This document shows positions 14,563 through 24,179 of a stretch of DNA of 46,458 nt, one piece after another (the stretch's first letter is position 1; every line of letters starts with the position of its first letter). The position numbers were made by a program, and so were the translations under genes. Source of the DNA: an uncultured Collinsella sp. (GTDB taxonomy: Bacteria > Actinomycetota > Coriobacteriia > Coriobacteriales > Coriobacteriaceae). Under the pieces are notes generated by a model. That model made no database searches. It worked only from the letters and a program-made list of their open reading frames with translations, and was not told where the DNA came from. Where the stretch lies: positions 1 through 46,458 of the forward strand of contig UQIH01000020.1 of assembly GCA_900541145.1 (NCBI GenBank), read 5' to 3'.

Positions 14563-17500
14563 CTAGTGAGGCTTATCAGAATTGACCTCATCGGCGGTGT
14601 CTTTTTCGAGCGCCGTGCGGCGGGCACTGTAGGCGACGAGGCCGGCGCCTGCCGCGGCGAGTGCTGCTGCGGCTGCCGTAAGGGGAGCGTTGACATCGCC
14701 CGTGCCCGCAAGCGCGCCCGCTTTTCCGGAGCGCTTGTTAGTGCCGTGGTCCTTGCCACTGCTGGAGCCGCTTCCGCCGGAGCCGCCGCCCTTATCAGTA
14801 CCGCCACCGCCGTCCGCCGTCATCGGTGCATCGTGAAGCCCCGTCGTATCCGCGTTGTCGCATACGCCGACCTGAACTTCTGAGCGTTCGCATGCCGCGT
14901 CGGGCACATGAAGCTCGTGCAGTACGGCACCCAGCGCCGAGTTTGCCCCCGGTCGAATTTCCTCGAGCGTTACGGGATCGAGCGCCACCAGATTACGCGC
15001 CTTCGCATACAGCGTTACGCGTTTGCCCACTTCGTCGCTCCAACTCTCGGGGATGGCGAAGCTCATACGGAACTGTGCCGTGCAACCCGGTGCCAGCACG
15101 GCGTTGCCGTTGTCGGCTACCAGCGGGTGCGTTGCAAAACGTGCGCCCAGCGTCTCGAGCGCGTACTTCACGTGTGCCATATCGTTGGCCGAAGCGTCCT
15201 CGGCAAGCTCTGGATCGTAGATCGAAGCCATGCGTGTGTTCACTCCGAATCCGATGGATGCGCTGGAGAACGGCTGGCTGGAGCCCTCTCGGTACAGATC
15301 GATCGTGCCGGCGGTCAGTAAGGTGTTGCCGTCGTTTCGCACCGTGACCATGAAGGATTCGCCTGCTGCTCCGGGCACCACCGCGCCCGAGGTAGCAACG
15401 GCGCCCGTCGGAGTGGCACACGCCACCAAGGGCACTTCGATGCCGTGTAGTTCTGCCTCGCTCTTCTCCGCGCTCACAATGTGCGTGGCGAGCGCGGAGA
15501 GCATATCTCCCGACGTCAAAAATGTCGTTATCTGATCGACGGGATGGTCCAGCTCGCACATCACGAACGGCTCCGTGAACAGATCGCCTGCCAAGGTGCT
15601 GGCGAAGATGCGGAAGTGCTTGCCCATCACTGCTACCGGGTTGCCTTCTTCGTCGTAGGTTTGTCCTACCTTGCCATCGGTGTTCTCTACATAGAGCACG
15701 CACCTGCCGTTGTTGCTTACGCTAAACGATGCCGGGCCACAGCCTGCGGCACCCACGGGCTGCGTTGCAAATGCCGATGCGCCTCGCGCCCAAGTAATAT
15801 GCTGCAGTTGCTCGTTGACGGTTGCCAAAAAGCCCGAATGTTGTGGCCACGGCACCGCACGGGGTACTGTGGCGTCTGGTGACATAACGCCCCAGCCCGC
15901 AATGGACTGGCCGATCACGGCGTACGATGCGCAGCCGCAACCGTCTGCGGTCTCGTACGCAACGGGCACCACCATTTTGCCGTTGATATTCTCGGGCGTG
16001 CCCAGCTCGATACTCGACGGTGCCTGCGGAAAGCGGAGAATCTGGCGGAACGTCAGGCTGTCGCCCGAAACGTCCGACCACAGGGTAAAGCATTCCAGCG
16101 CAACCTCGGCCTCGCTGCCGAGCGCCTTCTCTGCGGTGGCTCCGCGGCGGTGGAGGTAGGCGCCCGACAGACGTCCGTCGACCAGCGTCTTGCCCACCGT
16201 GATACGCGGGCACTGCAGGCAATGATAGCCATCCTCCTGAAGGCGGCCGCGCGAGATGCTGCGCCACGACGTGTGCGATATCACGCGAACTCCGTCGTTG
16301 CTTATGCGCAGGCGCACAACGGACAGTATGCCGGCTGTGCTTGCCGTATCGAAAAAAGTGTTGTCGCCGTCGGGGCGCTCGCCCGAGACCAGCAGCACGT
16401 AGGCGTCCTTGTTTCCCCTGCCGTCCGTATATTCCACCACGTCGAAGTCGTAATCGTATATGCCGTCGCGCTCCACGTCGCCCTCGCCAAAGCCAAGGGG
16501 GAAGTCCACGGGCGTGGGGGCAGACCACGTGCCGTTTGCCTTTGTGTGTACCACCAGGCGCGAGCGGCCATTGTCGCCGTAGCGCACCGAGGCGATACGG
16601 AATAGGCACTCCACGCCGGCAATAATCGCCAGCTTCATGTGGGCTTCGCTGAGCACGCCAGTAAACAGCACGTTGTCGCTCGAGGGTTTGATGCCGCCAC
16701 GCTCGTCCTCCGATACACCGGCAGAATTGGCGTTGGGGTCCGCAACGGCGTTCGTTGCTTGACCGATGTAGGTGTACTCATACATCGGCGCGGCATTTTC
16801 GTCGTTCTCTATCAGCGCATGGACGAAATGCTCGATCTGTCCCGTGTCGTCGCTTTCTGCATCCGACTCGAGTTCAATGCGCGTGACCGCTTGATCCCAA
16901 TCGCGCACGACAGGCGCGGCGTTTACGGCAGTGGCCTTAACCTCGGCGCGTGCGAGCAGTTCGGCGTTGGTGACGATGGTGGCCGATGCGATAAATTGCG
17001 GCACACCACCCGCCTCGGCGTTGCCGGCCGAGCCGAAGCAGGCATCCAGCGTATAAGGCGTATCTCCACCCAATGCCAGCTCAGAGCGCTGGTGCACATA
17101 CTGGTCGCCATTGTTCACCGACATATTCCACGAATCGAGGAGTGTGGGCCACGACCCCGACCAAGCCTTGGTGGTCCACTTGAACATTACAAACTGGAGT
17201 ATCACATCGACATCGACGTCTGCACCTACGCGCAGTCGCGGAAGCTGGTGTCCATCTGCCTTCTCGTACCCAATGAACAGCGTGAGGGATGCGGCGCCGC
17301 GCACGGCAGACGAAGCGACGCCTGCAACGCCGGCGCCAAAGGTGACGGCAAGCCCGATCTGGATGGTGAATGAGCCCGACGTGTTGGAATAGTCGAGCGA
17401 AATGTTCTTGAAAAACGCCGCGCCGCTGCCGTGCGTGTGGGCGCCCACGGCGAGCGCCAGTTTTGCCAGCACCCAGGGGTTGACGTTTAGGAAAAACGGC

Positions 17501-18915
17501 ACCGGTCCCAAGGTGAACTGCTCGGTCCAATTGAGGTCGGTTTTTACTTGGAAGAGTGCCTTAATATTGCCGTATGCGGGGTCGTTGTTGCTGCCCCAGG
17601 TTTTGCCCACCCAATCGTAGGCGAGCGAGCCGTACAGCTGTGTGGCGATATCCATCGTAAACAGCGGCGTGCAATGGTGGCGAAGGAGCTTAGTGTTTCT
17701 TGGATCGGTGCCCGAACCGGCACTCATACTCTTGTACTGATTCCACTTCCCCTCCATCTCGTCGAGGTAGCGGTTTGCCTGCTTGGCGCCCGACTCGCGC
17801 GGTGACTTCTTCCAGTACTCTGGATCAGGGTTACCCGAATCGTTCATGTAGCCGACCGGCTTGTATCCTCCGCCAAACAGTACGTACCCGGCAAACGAGA
17901 AATCGAACAGAATGGGGAACGATGGCATCCAGCACGTGAACTTATTGCCGCCGATGCCGGGAAATGCCGCGGGGAAATCAAACGGAGTTATCTCTTGGTC
18001 CATGGTGGTGGGGACGATAGTGGTCGAGCCCGATTCCGCCTTTGCCGCCGGCGCGGTGACAACGGCCATGGGGGAGGAGAGTGTATAGGTCTTGCCCTGG
18101 TAGTCGAGCACAAAGCGCAGCTTGCACCCTTCTTCCAGAAGGCCCGATGCCGCGTCGAGAAACTTGTCTTCGAGTGTGAACGTCGCCAGATTATCCGCGC
18201 CCGATGCGCTGGCCTTGACTTGGCCAATCTGCGTGACGGTTTCGGGCGAGCTGTCCGTGGCGGGCATTACCTTGTTGATGCGCAGCGTTGCCTGTCCGCC
18301 CTGTGGCAGATGTGCCTGCACGGTAAAGGCGTGCGTATCGGGCTGCTCGTTTGCCGTGTCGTCCTTCGGCAATGCCATAAACGTGGCGTCGGCGTACTGG
18401 ATGTCCCATTCGTCGAATGTGAGCTGGCGGAAGTACGGCTCGCCGTCGGAAAGCGGACGCGTGGGCGCGGTTATGGCGGTGCCGCCCTGGATACGCGCAA
18501 GGGGAATCTCGACATCACGGTAGCCCGCCATGCTAATGGAGATGCCGCCGTTAAAGTCGTACGCGTCGAGAAGCGTTGCCTCGTCCACGTAGCCTTCCGA
18601 AAGCGGCGCGACCTCAAAGATGGCCGTGCCTTCTTCATCGGTAGTGGCGGTGAGCTGCTTGCCTGCGGCATAGCGCGATGTGAGCGTGACCTGGGCACCC
18701 GTGATGGGCGTATTCTTGTTGGCGACGTCGACCACGACCACACCAAACATGGTGCGCGAGAGAACGAGCACCCTGAAGGGGTCTTTTTCGTCGGCATAGG
18801 CTTCGGTGGGCGCGATCGGCAATATGAAGGCGTTTGCGCTTCCCGGCACGCGCGGCAACATAATGTTCGCCAGCGAGGACGCTCCGGCAACAAGTAACGA
18901 ACGGCGATCAAGCAT
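14563..18915 (-). CDS. Giant cell-wall-anchored surface protein with Tat-like signal and LAXTG sorting motif
   Basis: 1450 residues. The N-terminus MLDRRSLLVAGAS has a twin-arginine and a hydrophobic core, consistent with Tat export, with cleavage probably near the SANA residues. Residues about 50-130 look like a carboxypeptidase-regulatory/Ig-like beta-sandwich (VVVVDVANKNTPITGAQVTL). The large middle is beta-rich, without a motif I recognise. A Gly/Ser-rich linker leads to LAGTG (about 1402-1406), a hydrophobic stretch and a basic-then-acidic tail. LAXTG is the motif used by class E sortases of Actinobacteria. Start chosen at 18915 because GGGAG precedes it and the signal begins there; the frame is open 32 codons further. 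Transcribed after a LuxR regulator gene (157-base gap). Likely an adhesin or surface structural protein; ligand unknown. Confidence 0.8.
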   Translation of the reverse strand: MLDRRSLLVAGASSLANIMLPRVPGSANAFILPIAPTEAYADEKDPFRVLVLSRTMFGVVVVDVANKNTPITGAQVTLTSRYAAGKQLTATTDEEGTAIFEVAPLSEGYVDEATLLDAYDFNGGISISMAGYRDVEIPLARIQGGTAITAPTRPLSDGEPYFRQLTFDEWDIQYADATFMALPKDDTANEQPDTHAFTVQAHLPQGGQATLRINKVMPATDSSPETVTQIGQVKASASGADNLATFTLEDKFLDAASGLLEEGCKLRFVLDYQGKTYTLSSPMAVVTAPAAKAESGSTTIVPTTMDQEITPFDFPAAFPGIGGNKFTCWMPSFPILFDFSFAGYVLFGGGYKPVGYMNDSGNPDPEYWKKSPRESGAKQANRYLDEMEGKWNQYKSMSAGSGTDPRNTKLLRHHCTPLFTMDIATQLYGSLAYDWVGKTWGSNNDPAYGNIKALFQVKTDLNWTEQFTLGPVPFFLNVNPWVLAKLALAVGAHTHGSGAAFFKNISLDYSNTSGSFTIQIGLAVTFGAGVAGVASSAVRGAASLTLFIGYEKADGHQLPRLRVGADVDVDVILQFVMFKWTTKAWSGSWPTLLDSWNMSVNNGDQYVHQRSELALGGDTPYTLDACFGSAGNAEAGGVPQFIASATIVTNAELLARAEVKATAVNAAPVVRDWDQAVTRIELESDAESDDTGQIEHFVHALIENDENAAPMYEYTYIGQATNAVADPNANSAGVSEDERGGIKPSSDNVLFTGVLSEAHMKLAIIAGVECLFRIASVRYGDNGRSRLVVHTKANGTWSAPTPVDFPLGFGEGDVERDGIYDYDFDVVEYTDGRGNKDAYVLLVSGERPDGDNTFFDTASTAGILSVVRLRISNDGVRVISHTSWRSISRGRLQEDGYHCLQCPRITVGKTLVDGRLSGAYLHRRGATAEKALGSEAEVALECFTLWSDVSGDSLTFRQILRFPQAPSSIELGTPENINGKMVVPVAYETADGCGCASYAVIGQSIAGWGVMSPDATVPRAVPWPQHSGFLATVNEQLQHITWARGASAFATQPVGAAGCGPASFSVSNNGRCVLYVENTDGKVGQTYDEEGNPVAVMGKHFRIFASTLAGDLFTEPFVMCELDHPVDQITTFLTSGDMLSALATHIVSAEKSEAELHGIEVPLVACATPTGAVATSGAVVPGAAGESFMVTVRNDGNTLLTAGTIDLYREGSSQPFSSASIGFGVNTRMASIYDPELAEDASANDMAHVKYALETLGARFATHPLVADNGNAVLAPGCTAQFRMSFAIPESWSDEVGKRVTLYAKARNLVALDPVTLEEIRPGANSALGAVLHELHVPDAACERSEVQVGVCDNADTTGLHDAPMTADGGGGTDKGGGSGGSGSSSGKDHGTNKRSGKAGALAGTGDVNAPLTAAAAALAAAGAGLVAYSARRTALEKDTADEVNSDKPH

Positions 18916-19071
18916 CTTTGGCTCCCATCCCGCAGGTATCGGTGGAAATAATCCAATTTTGCGAGAAGGCATCCTGCCACGGTAGTGCCGTCCGAGGGCC
19001 AAAATGTCCAATTTGAGCGAGCGAAGCGCCGGGGCTCCGGAGCGCGCATGCTGCGCTAGGCAGCCCGGTCG

Positions 19072-20076
19072 CTAACGCAACATATGCGCGACCAGTTCGG
19101 TGCGCGTGCCGATGCCAAGCTTTGCATACACACTGGATAGGCGGTTTTTGACAGTGCCCGGCGATACTCCCATATGACGAGCGATTTCGGCGTTGGTCCA
19201 TCCGCGGCAGGCGAGCATGGCCATGGTGAACTCTGTGGTCGTCAGGTCGTCAGCCACGTCCTCGCCCGAAGCGGGGTTGTGGATGCGCCGCCAGCCGTAG
19301 CTGAATCGATACGTAATCTCGATGATACGTGCGAAATCGTCAGGGTATTGCGATTTTAGGCATGCCTCGATGAGCCCCTGCAAAAGGCCGTGGTGTTCGC
19401 CGATGAGCTCGATAAGGCCGTCGGGGCGCGCAATGTCCCAAGCAGCTCCGAAGTGCGTTTTTGCGGCGTCGATGTCCTTGAGGCTCATGCATGCCATGGA
19501 AGCTGCCAGGTGCAGGAATAGTTCCGAGATGGGATAGCTTCCCTGTTTCATAATCAGGGCGTTTTCCGCCATGCCTAGGCTGCGGCCGTATTCGCCGCGC
19601 AGATACAGGGCATGCGCCATCACGTAGCTGGCGAACAGGCGCAGGCCTTCGGGCAGATGCGCCGCAAGCGGATAAAACTCTTCGGCAGAATACGGGGAAG
19701 ACAAGTGCAGCAGGACGCTTGCGGCCGAGGCGAACAGGATATGCGTGGCGTGGACGGCGGGTGATTCCTCGTCGGTTGGCGTATCGAGGATGCCCGCAAG
19801 ACAACGGCGGGCGTCGGCGATACGGTTGAGCGACAGGCTGGCGTATCCGCAGATAAAGCATGCGGAATAGCGCAGTGCGGAATCGGTGGCGTCAAGATAG
19901 GGGCGCGCCGTCTTGGCAGCGAGGGCGGCCTGTCCGCGAAAGTACAGCGCTTCTGCCGTGGCGATGGTGCGTGAATCGGGGTCGGAAATGCCTGCAACCG
20001 CAGCGTCAATCTGCCCCGGCACAAAGGCAGTGCACATCAACGGCATGGGAACGCATGGGTAGCCATCGCAGTCCAT
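19072..20076 (-). CDS. LuxR-family regulator with helical-repeat sensor region
   Basis: 334 residues. Residues 1-260 are helical and TPR-like, with repeated Ala/Leu-rich pairs such as AHALYLRGEYGRSLGMAENA, and resemble the C-terminal part of MalT-type regulators without the ATPase. Residues 265-334 are a GerE/LuxR DNA-binding domain (MAMLACRGWTNAEIARHMGV, SPGTVKNRLSSVYAKLG). The start at 20076 has GGGAG/GGAAG upstream; the longer frame to 20259 overlaps the kinase gene and lacks family resemblance. It precedes the giant surface protein gene in the same direction, so control of that protein is the natural guess. It also follows the two-component kinase gene by 68 bases. Confidence 0.85.
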   Translation of the reverse strand: MDCDGYPCVPMPLMCTAFVPGQIDAAVAGISDPDSRTIATAEALYFRGQAALAAKTARPYLDATDSALRYSACFICGYASLSLNRIADARRCLAGILDTPTDEESPAVHATHILFASAASVLLHLSSPYSAEEFYPLAAHLPEGLRLFASYVMAHALYLRGEYGRSLGMAENALIMKQGSYPISELFLHLAASMACMSLKDIDAAKTHFGAAWDIARPDGLIELIGEHHGLLQGLIEACLKSQYPDDFARIIEITYRFSYGWRRIHNPASGEDVADDLTTTEFTMAMLACRGWTNAEIARHMGVSPGTVKNRLSSVYAKLGIGTRTELVAHMLR

Positions 20077-20144
20077 CTTCCATCTCCCAACAGCTGGCAA
20101 CAATAGCAGCAATTGTACTCCTGTTGCTCGGGACCCCTTTCGTT

Positions 20145-21296
20145 TTACTGCTCGGTTGACGCTGCGGATCGTTTTGGAAGGCTTACGAGCATGGTGGTCC
20201 CGTTCTCGGAACTTGTTTCGACCTCTACTGTGCCACCGTGAAGAGCTGCAATCTCCCAAACGAGCGCTAGTCCGAGTCCTGCGCCGCCGTATGCCCTGCT
20301 GCGGGATTTGTCTAGACGAAAGAACGGTTGGAAGATGCTCTCACGGTACTGCTTGGGTATTCCCGGGCCCTGGTCCTCGACTCGCAGGAACACGTGGCTG
20401 TCGTTGTCGCAGATGGAGACGGTAACGCTCGAGTCGGTGCGGCTATAGCGGATAGCGTTTTCGGCCAGGTTAAACACCAGCCGATAGAGGAGCGTGTCGC
20501 TCCCGATTACTAGAGCGTCTCCAGCACAATTGAGGGCTATGCCCTTATTTTCGGCAAGTGGTGCAAGGTCGGTGAGGACCTCTTCGGACAAGGGACCAAG
20601 TTCCACATCGTCCTCGCAAGGAACACTGCGGAGCTCACTCATCTCGAGCAATACCTTGGCCATTCGAGACATGCGCTCGGTTTGTTCTTGTAGCAGGCCG
20701 AGCAGCTCGGCCGTTTCGGGTTGCAAACCGGAGTGCTCGGAGATGAATAGTTCAATCTGTGCTTGCATAAGGGCGAGCGGGGTGCGCAGCTCGTGTGCGG
20801 CGTTGCCGGTAAACTGACGCTGTGCAGAGAACCCTTCGCCAAGACGGGCGATCATGTCGTTGAAAGAGGCGCTGCATCGTTGTAGCTCGATGGGCACATC
20901 TTCACTGAGCCTGATTTCGCTTAGGTTGTCAGGCTGCACACGCTCGACCTGGGCCGCAAAAGCCCGTAGCGGTTTGAGTGCACGGCCGCTCACAAAGTAT
21001 GCCAGCGCGCCGCCAAGGAGTGTTACTCCAGCCGTGATGTACCAGGCTGTCGTGCCAAAAGACTCCTGTGCGTCGTTTACGACGATCGTGACCTCGTCAT
21101 CGGGGGTCGCTTTCGTTGGGTCGAACGCCTGGGGCGAATTTTCGCCGGTTGCGTTAAAGGCCGAGATGTTACTGCCGATGGCATCCATGTAGCGCATGCC
21201 CGTATAGCCGACCAGGCAGTTCGTCAGCACGCATGCCGCACACGTGAGCAGTGCCGTCGTAATCGTTATGCGCCATTGCAGCGAAAGCCTTTTCAT
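20145..21296 (-). CDS. Two-component sensor histidine kinase
   Basis: 383 residues: membrane helix 1 (about 10-32), a short extracytoplasmic loop of about 60 residues, membrane helix 2 (about 82-104), HAMP, HisKA with AHELRTPLALM, and HATPase_c (NLAENAIRYS, then DQGPGI and GGAGLGLALV). This is the classical OmpR-partner type. Its ATG overlaps the response regulator stop in ATGA. The pair is divergent from the CXXC / 4Fe-4S / thioredoxin lipoprotein operon, so envelope redox state or thiol stress is a plausible cue; no Cys pair in the loop proves this. Confidence 0.93.
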   Translation of the reverse strand: MKRLSLQWRITITTALLTCAACVLTNCLVGYTGMRYMDAIGSNISAFNATGENSPQAFDPTKATPDDEVTIVVNDAQESFGTTAWYITAGVTLLGGALAYFVSGRALKPLRAFAAQVERVQPDNLSEIRLSEDVPIELQRCSASFNDMIARLGEGFSAQRQFTGNAAHELRTPLALMQAQIELFISEHSGLQPETAELLGLLQEQTERMSRMAKVLLEMSELRSVPCEDDVELGPLSEEVLTDLAPLAENKGIALNCAGDALVIGSDTLLYRLVFNLAENAIRYSRTDSSVTVSICDNDSHVFLRVEDQGPGIPKQYRESIFQPFFRLDKSRSRAYGGAGLGLALVWEIAALHGGTVEVETSSENGTTMLVSLPKRSAASTEQ

Positions 21297-21967
21297 TCGC
21301 TATCCTCCATAACGTAGCCCTCTCCAATCCGATTGCGAATCGGGTCGTATCCCAAAGCGCTGCGTAGCTTTTTGCGGAGTGACGAGATGTGAACGCGGGT
21401 CGCGTTGCTAAAGCTGTTCACGCTGCTATCCCAAACGTGCTCTATAAGCTCCTCTTGGCTTACCGGTCGCCCCTGATTAAGCATCAGGTATTCCAAGATT
21501 CCCGTTTCCTTGCGCGTAAGAGATAGGGCCTCGCTGTCTACGGAAGCGATGCGCGCCTTGGTGTCAAAGCGGAGCTTTCCACAGGTTAATACTATGTCGC
21601 TTTGTGCAAAGCGCCTGAGGGTAAGGCTGCGGATCCTTGCCGCAAGCTCGTCAAGATGAAACGGCTTGGTAAGGTAATCGTTGGCGCCGGCATCGAGTCC
21701 GGCGACCTTGTCGGCGACCTCGCCGCGTGCGGACAGAATCAGTACCTTGGTCTCGCAGTCGGTTTTCCTAAGTTCCCTGAGCACGGTCATGCCATCGATA
21801 CGGGGAAGGTTGAGGTCGAGTACCACGAGGTCAAAGACTTCGACGCCCAGCAGGTCGAGCGCCTCCTGTCCGTCGTGGCAGCAGTCGACGCTGTACGCCA
21901 AGTTTCGCAAGCTGCGCGCGATTGCATCGCACAGCGCTCGCTCGTCTTCGACGATCAAAATACGCAT
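21293..21967 (-). CDS. OmpR-family response regulator
   Basis: 224 residues: receiver (VEDE acidic pocket, phosphoacceptor Asp in LVVLDLNLPRIDG, Lys in TKPFHLDE) and winged-helix domain (LTRKETGILEYLML, NATRVHISSLRKKL). The start at 21967 is taken because AAGGAG lies 7 bases upstream; an ATG 18 bases earlier is weaker. It is transcribed first, coupled to its kinase. The 90-base divergent region shared with the redox operon is the obvious place for it to bind. Confidence 0.93.
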   Translation of the reverse strand: MRILIVEDERALCDAIARSLRNLAYSVDCCHDGQEALDLLGVEVFDLVVLDLNLPRIDGMTVLRELRKTDCETKVLILSARGEVADKVAGLDAGANDYLTKPFHLDELAARIRSLTLRRFAQSDIVLTCGKLRFDTKARIASVDSEALSLTRKETGILEYLMLNQGRPVSQEELIEHVWDSSVNSFSNATRVHISSLRKKLRSALGYDPIRNRIGEGYVMEDSE

Positions 21968-22057
21968 AACAGTCTCCTTGCACATTCCAAATCGCGCTTA
22001 ACACGGATTTTATAGTCGATATGGTCCAATGGTCGCGTAACGAAAGGAGTGGTTGGG

Positions 22058-22204
22058 TTGTTCAAAGCGGTAAAGCCCGTGGTACAGGTCGCTTTGTTGA
22101 TCGTCGGAATTGCCATGGTGTGCTTTGGTGTTATGCGTGGCGAGGCGGATGCCGTGCTGGCCAAAGCGATTAGGCTGTGCTTGGAGTGTATCGGAATTGG
22201 ATAA
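22058..22204 (+). CDS. CD1871A-family CXXC membrane mini-protein
   Basis: 48 residues from a TTG start with AAAGGAG 8 bases upstream. One membrane helix (about residues 8-25, VVQVALLIVGIAMVCFGV) is followed by MRGEADAVLAKAIRLCLECIGIG, ending with a CLEC cysteine pair. This matches the CD1871A CXXC family of Clostridia and Coriobacteriia, as I know it: tiny single-helix proteins encoded directly before a 4Fe-4S polyferredoxin. Its stop overlaps the start of that gene by 8 bases. The CXXC pair probably exchanges electrons or disulfides with the iron-sulfur partner at the membrane; this is inferred from gene order. Confidence 0.88.
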   Translation: MFKAVKPVVQVALLIVGIAMVCFGVMRGEADAVLAKAIRLCLECIGIG

Positions 22205-23099
22205 AAGAGAAAACACTGCGTCGCATGTTTTGGCCCGATTTCGCGGATTCATTCAGGCGGCGGCGACGCTGGTCACCAACATTCACCTGCCAAACTTTGC
22301 CAAAGGCGGCATCTATCAGGGCGCGGGAAAAACAGTCTGCGTACCTGGACTTAATTGCTATTCGTGCCCCGCGGCATCGGGTGCGTGCCCCATCGGGTCG
22401 TTCCAGTCGGTGGTAGGTTCATCCAAGTTCAACTTTTCTTACTATGTTACCGGTACGCTCATTTTGCTCGGCGTGCTGCTGGGACGCTTTGTATGCGGCT
22501 TTCTGTGCCCGTTTGGCTGGCTGCAGGAGCTGCTTCATAAGATTCCCGGCAAAAAGTTCTCCACGAAAAAGCTCAAGCCGCTCACGTACATCAAGTACGT
22601 CGTGCTGCTGTTTGCCGTGGTGCTGCTGCCCGTCTTGGTGGTTAACGACGTGGGCATGGGCGACCCGTTCTTTTGTAAGTACATCTGTCCACAGGGTGTG
22701 CTCGAGGGCGCCATTCCGCTGGCCATTGCCAACGCCGGCATTCGATCTGCGCTGGGGCAGCTCTTTACCTGGAAACTTGCCGTTCTCATTGCCGTGGTAG
22801 TGCTGAGCGTTTTGTTCTATCGCCCCTTCTGCAAATGGATTTGTCCACTTGGCGCATTCTATGCGCTCATGAATAGGGTGTCCCTACTGGGGATTCGGGT
22901 TGACGCATGCAAATGTGTCTCGTGCGGCAAGTGTTCAAGGGTTTGTCAGATGGACGTTGATGTGGTCCGCGCGCCCAATCATGCCGAATGTATCCGGTGC
23001 GGAAAGTGCATCGGGGCCTGTCCTGTCGATGCCATCAGCTATCGCTATGGCCTGGATGTGTCGGCGGAAAAGCTTCCCTTGACCGCCGATAAAAAGTAA
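22197..23099 (+). CDS. Membrane polyferredoxin (NapH/CcoG-like 4Fe-4S protein)
   Basis: 300 residues from a TTG start that overlaps the previous stop; GGAG lies 10 bases upstream. Cysteine pairs are spread between about four membrane helices: CVPGLNCYSCPAASGAC (48-64), CGFLC (100-104), CKYIC (160-164) and CKWIC (212-216). Two ferredoxin-type 4Fe-4S clusters follow at the C-terminus (CVSCGKCSRVC, 240-250, and CIRCGKCIGAC, 265-275). This is the NapH/RdxA build: electrons enter through the cytoplasmic clusters and leave on the outer face through the C-x3-C pairs. Flanked by a CXXC mini-protein and an extracytoplasmic thioredoxin, it is likely the transmembrane electron carrier of a thiol-reducing chain. 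Confidence 0.92.
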   Translation: MDKRENTASHVLARFRGFIQAAATLVTNIHLPNFAKGGIYQGAGKTVCVPGLNCYSCPAASGACPIGSFQSVVGSSKFNFSYYVTGTLILLGVLLGRFVCGFLCPFGWLQELLHKIPGKKFSTKKLKPLTYIKYVVLLFAVVLLPVLVVNDVGMGDPFFCKYICPQGVLEGAIPLAIANAGIRSALGQLFTWKLAVLIAVVVLSVLFYRPFCKWICPLGAFYALMNRVSLLGIRVDACKCVSCGKCSRVCQMDVDVVRAPNHAECIRCGKCIGACPVDAISYRYGLDVSAEKLPLTADKK

Positions 23100-23128
23100 A
23101 CAAGCTTCGACAAAACGGAGGAATGACT

Positions 23129-24100
23129 ATGAAGCTTTCTAAGATTGCGGCCCTGTTTATGGTGCCGGTATTGGCCTTGTGCCTTGTGGCATGTTCGGCG
23201 CCCGGTGGCAATGTGAGCGAATCTGCGAGCTCCGATCCTAAGATCGCAGAACTCACTGCGCAGAAGCCGGCCAATGCCGACGAGGCCGCCGAGTTGTATG
23301 CGAAGCTCATGCAAAAGGAGAACGAGATCCTTTCGAGCGATAACGCGCTGTGGGAAAAGGTATTCAATGCGGCAAATAAAGACTCGGTAATGATTGAGGA
23401 CGGCAGCAATTACGGCGATTTCCTGCTCAAGACCATCGACGGCGCCAAGGATGAGTTCACGGCGGATGAGCTTAAGACGCTCAAGGCCGGTGCACAGCAG
23501 ATCAAGGAGATCGAGGACAAGCTCGAGAGCTTGGAGAAGGAGTTCCCCGGCTGTGGAAGCACGCCGAGCGCAGGCGAGAGCGTCGACGCTTCGACCGCTG
23601 GCATGACGGCTGGTGCCAATGCTTCGAGCGAGGCGACGAAGTTCCCCAGCTTTACGGGCAGGGACCTGGATGGTAACGACGTGAGTAGCGACGAGCTGTT
23701 CTCTAAGAACAAGGTCACCGTCATGAACTTCTGGTTCACCACTTGCAAGCCGTGCGTGGGTGAGTTGGGCGACCTTGAGGACCTGAATCAGGAGCTTGCC
23801 AAGAAGGGCGGCCAGGTCGTGGGCGTCAATTCCTTTACGCTCGATGGCAACAAGGGCGAGATTGCAGATGCCAAGGACGTGCTGAGCAAGAAGGGCGTGA
23901 CGTATAAGAACATCTGGTTCAAGTCGGATAGCGAGGCCGGTAAGTTTACGTCAAATTTGTTCTCGTTCCCGACAACGTATGTCATCGATCAGAATGGCAA
24001 CATCGTAGGGGATCCAATCGTGGGAGCCATCAGCTCCGCCGAGCAGCGCGCAGCACTCGACAAACTTATCGACCAGGCGATTGCAAATAGCGAGCAGTAA
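23129..24100 (+). CDS. TlpA-like thioredoxin lipoprotein with helical N-domain
   Basis: 323 residues: signal peptide with lipobox LVAC (Cys22), a helical region of about 110 residues, a low-complexity Ala/Ser linker, and a C-terminal TlpA/ResA-type thioredoxin fold with active site FTTCKPCVGEL (Cys206, Cys209) and the cis-Pro region FSFPTTYVID. It is therefore tethered outside the membrane and handles disulfides there. The start at 23129 (GGAGG 8 bases upstream) is preferred to the ATG 6 bases earlier. Third gene of the redox operon, ending at a strong terminator. Expected partner: the polyferredoxin, which could keep it reduced; final targets (for example MsrA/B or cytochrome-like proteins) are not in the window. 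Confidence 0.9.
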   Translation: MKLSKIAALFMVPVLALCLVACSAPGGNVSESASSDPKIAELTAQKPANADEAAELYAKLMQKENEILSSDNALWEKVFNAANKDSVMIEDGSNYGDFLLKTIDGAKDEFTADELKTLKAGAQQIKEIEDKLESLEKEFPGCGSTPSAGESVDASTAGMTAGANASSEATKFPSFTGRDLDGNDVSSDELFSKNKVTVMNFWFTTCKPCVGELGDLEDLNQELAKKGGQVVGVNSFTLDGNKGEIADAKDVLSKKGVTYKNIWFKSDSEAGKFTSNLFSFPTTYVIDQNGNIVGDPIVGAISSAEQRAALDKLIDQAIANSEQ

Positions 24101-24179
24101 AAAACGCCTAAAGCATAGCGAGGATCGTGCGCCGCTGTGCGAAGTAGTCCGCTACCTTTCAAGATAAGCTCCACCATAT

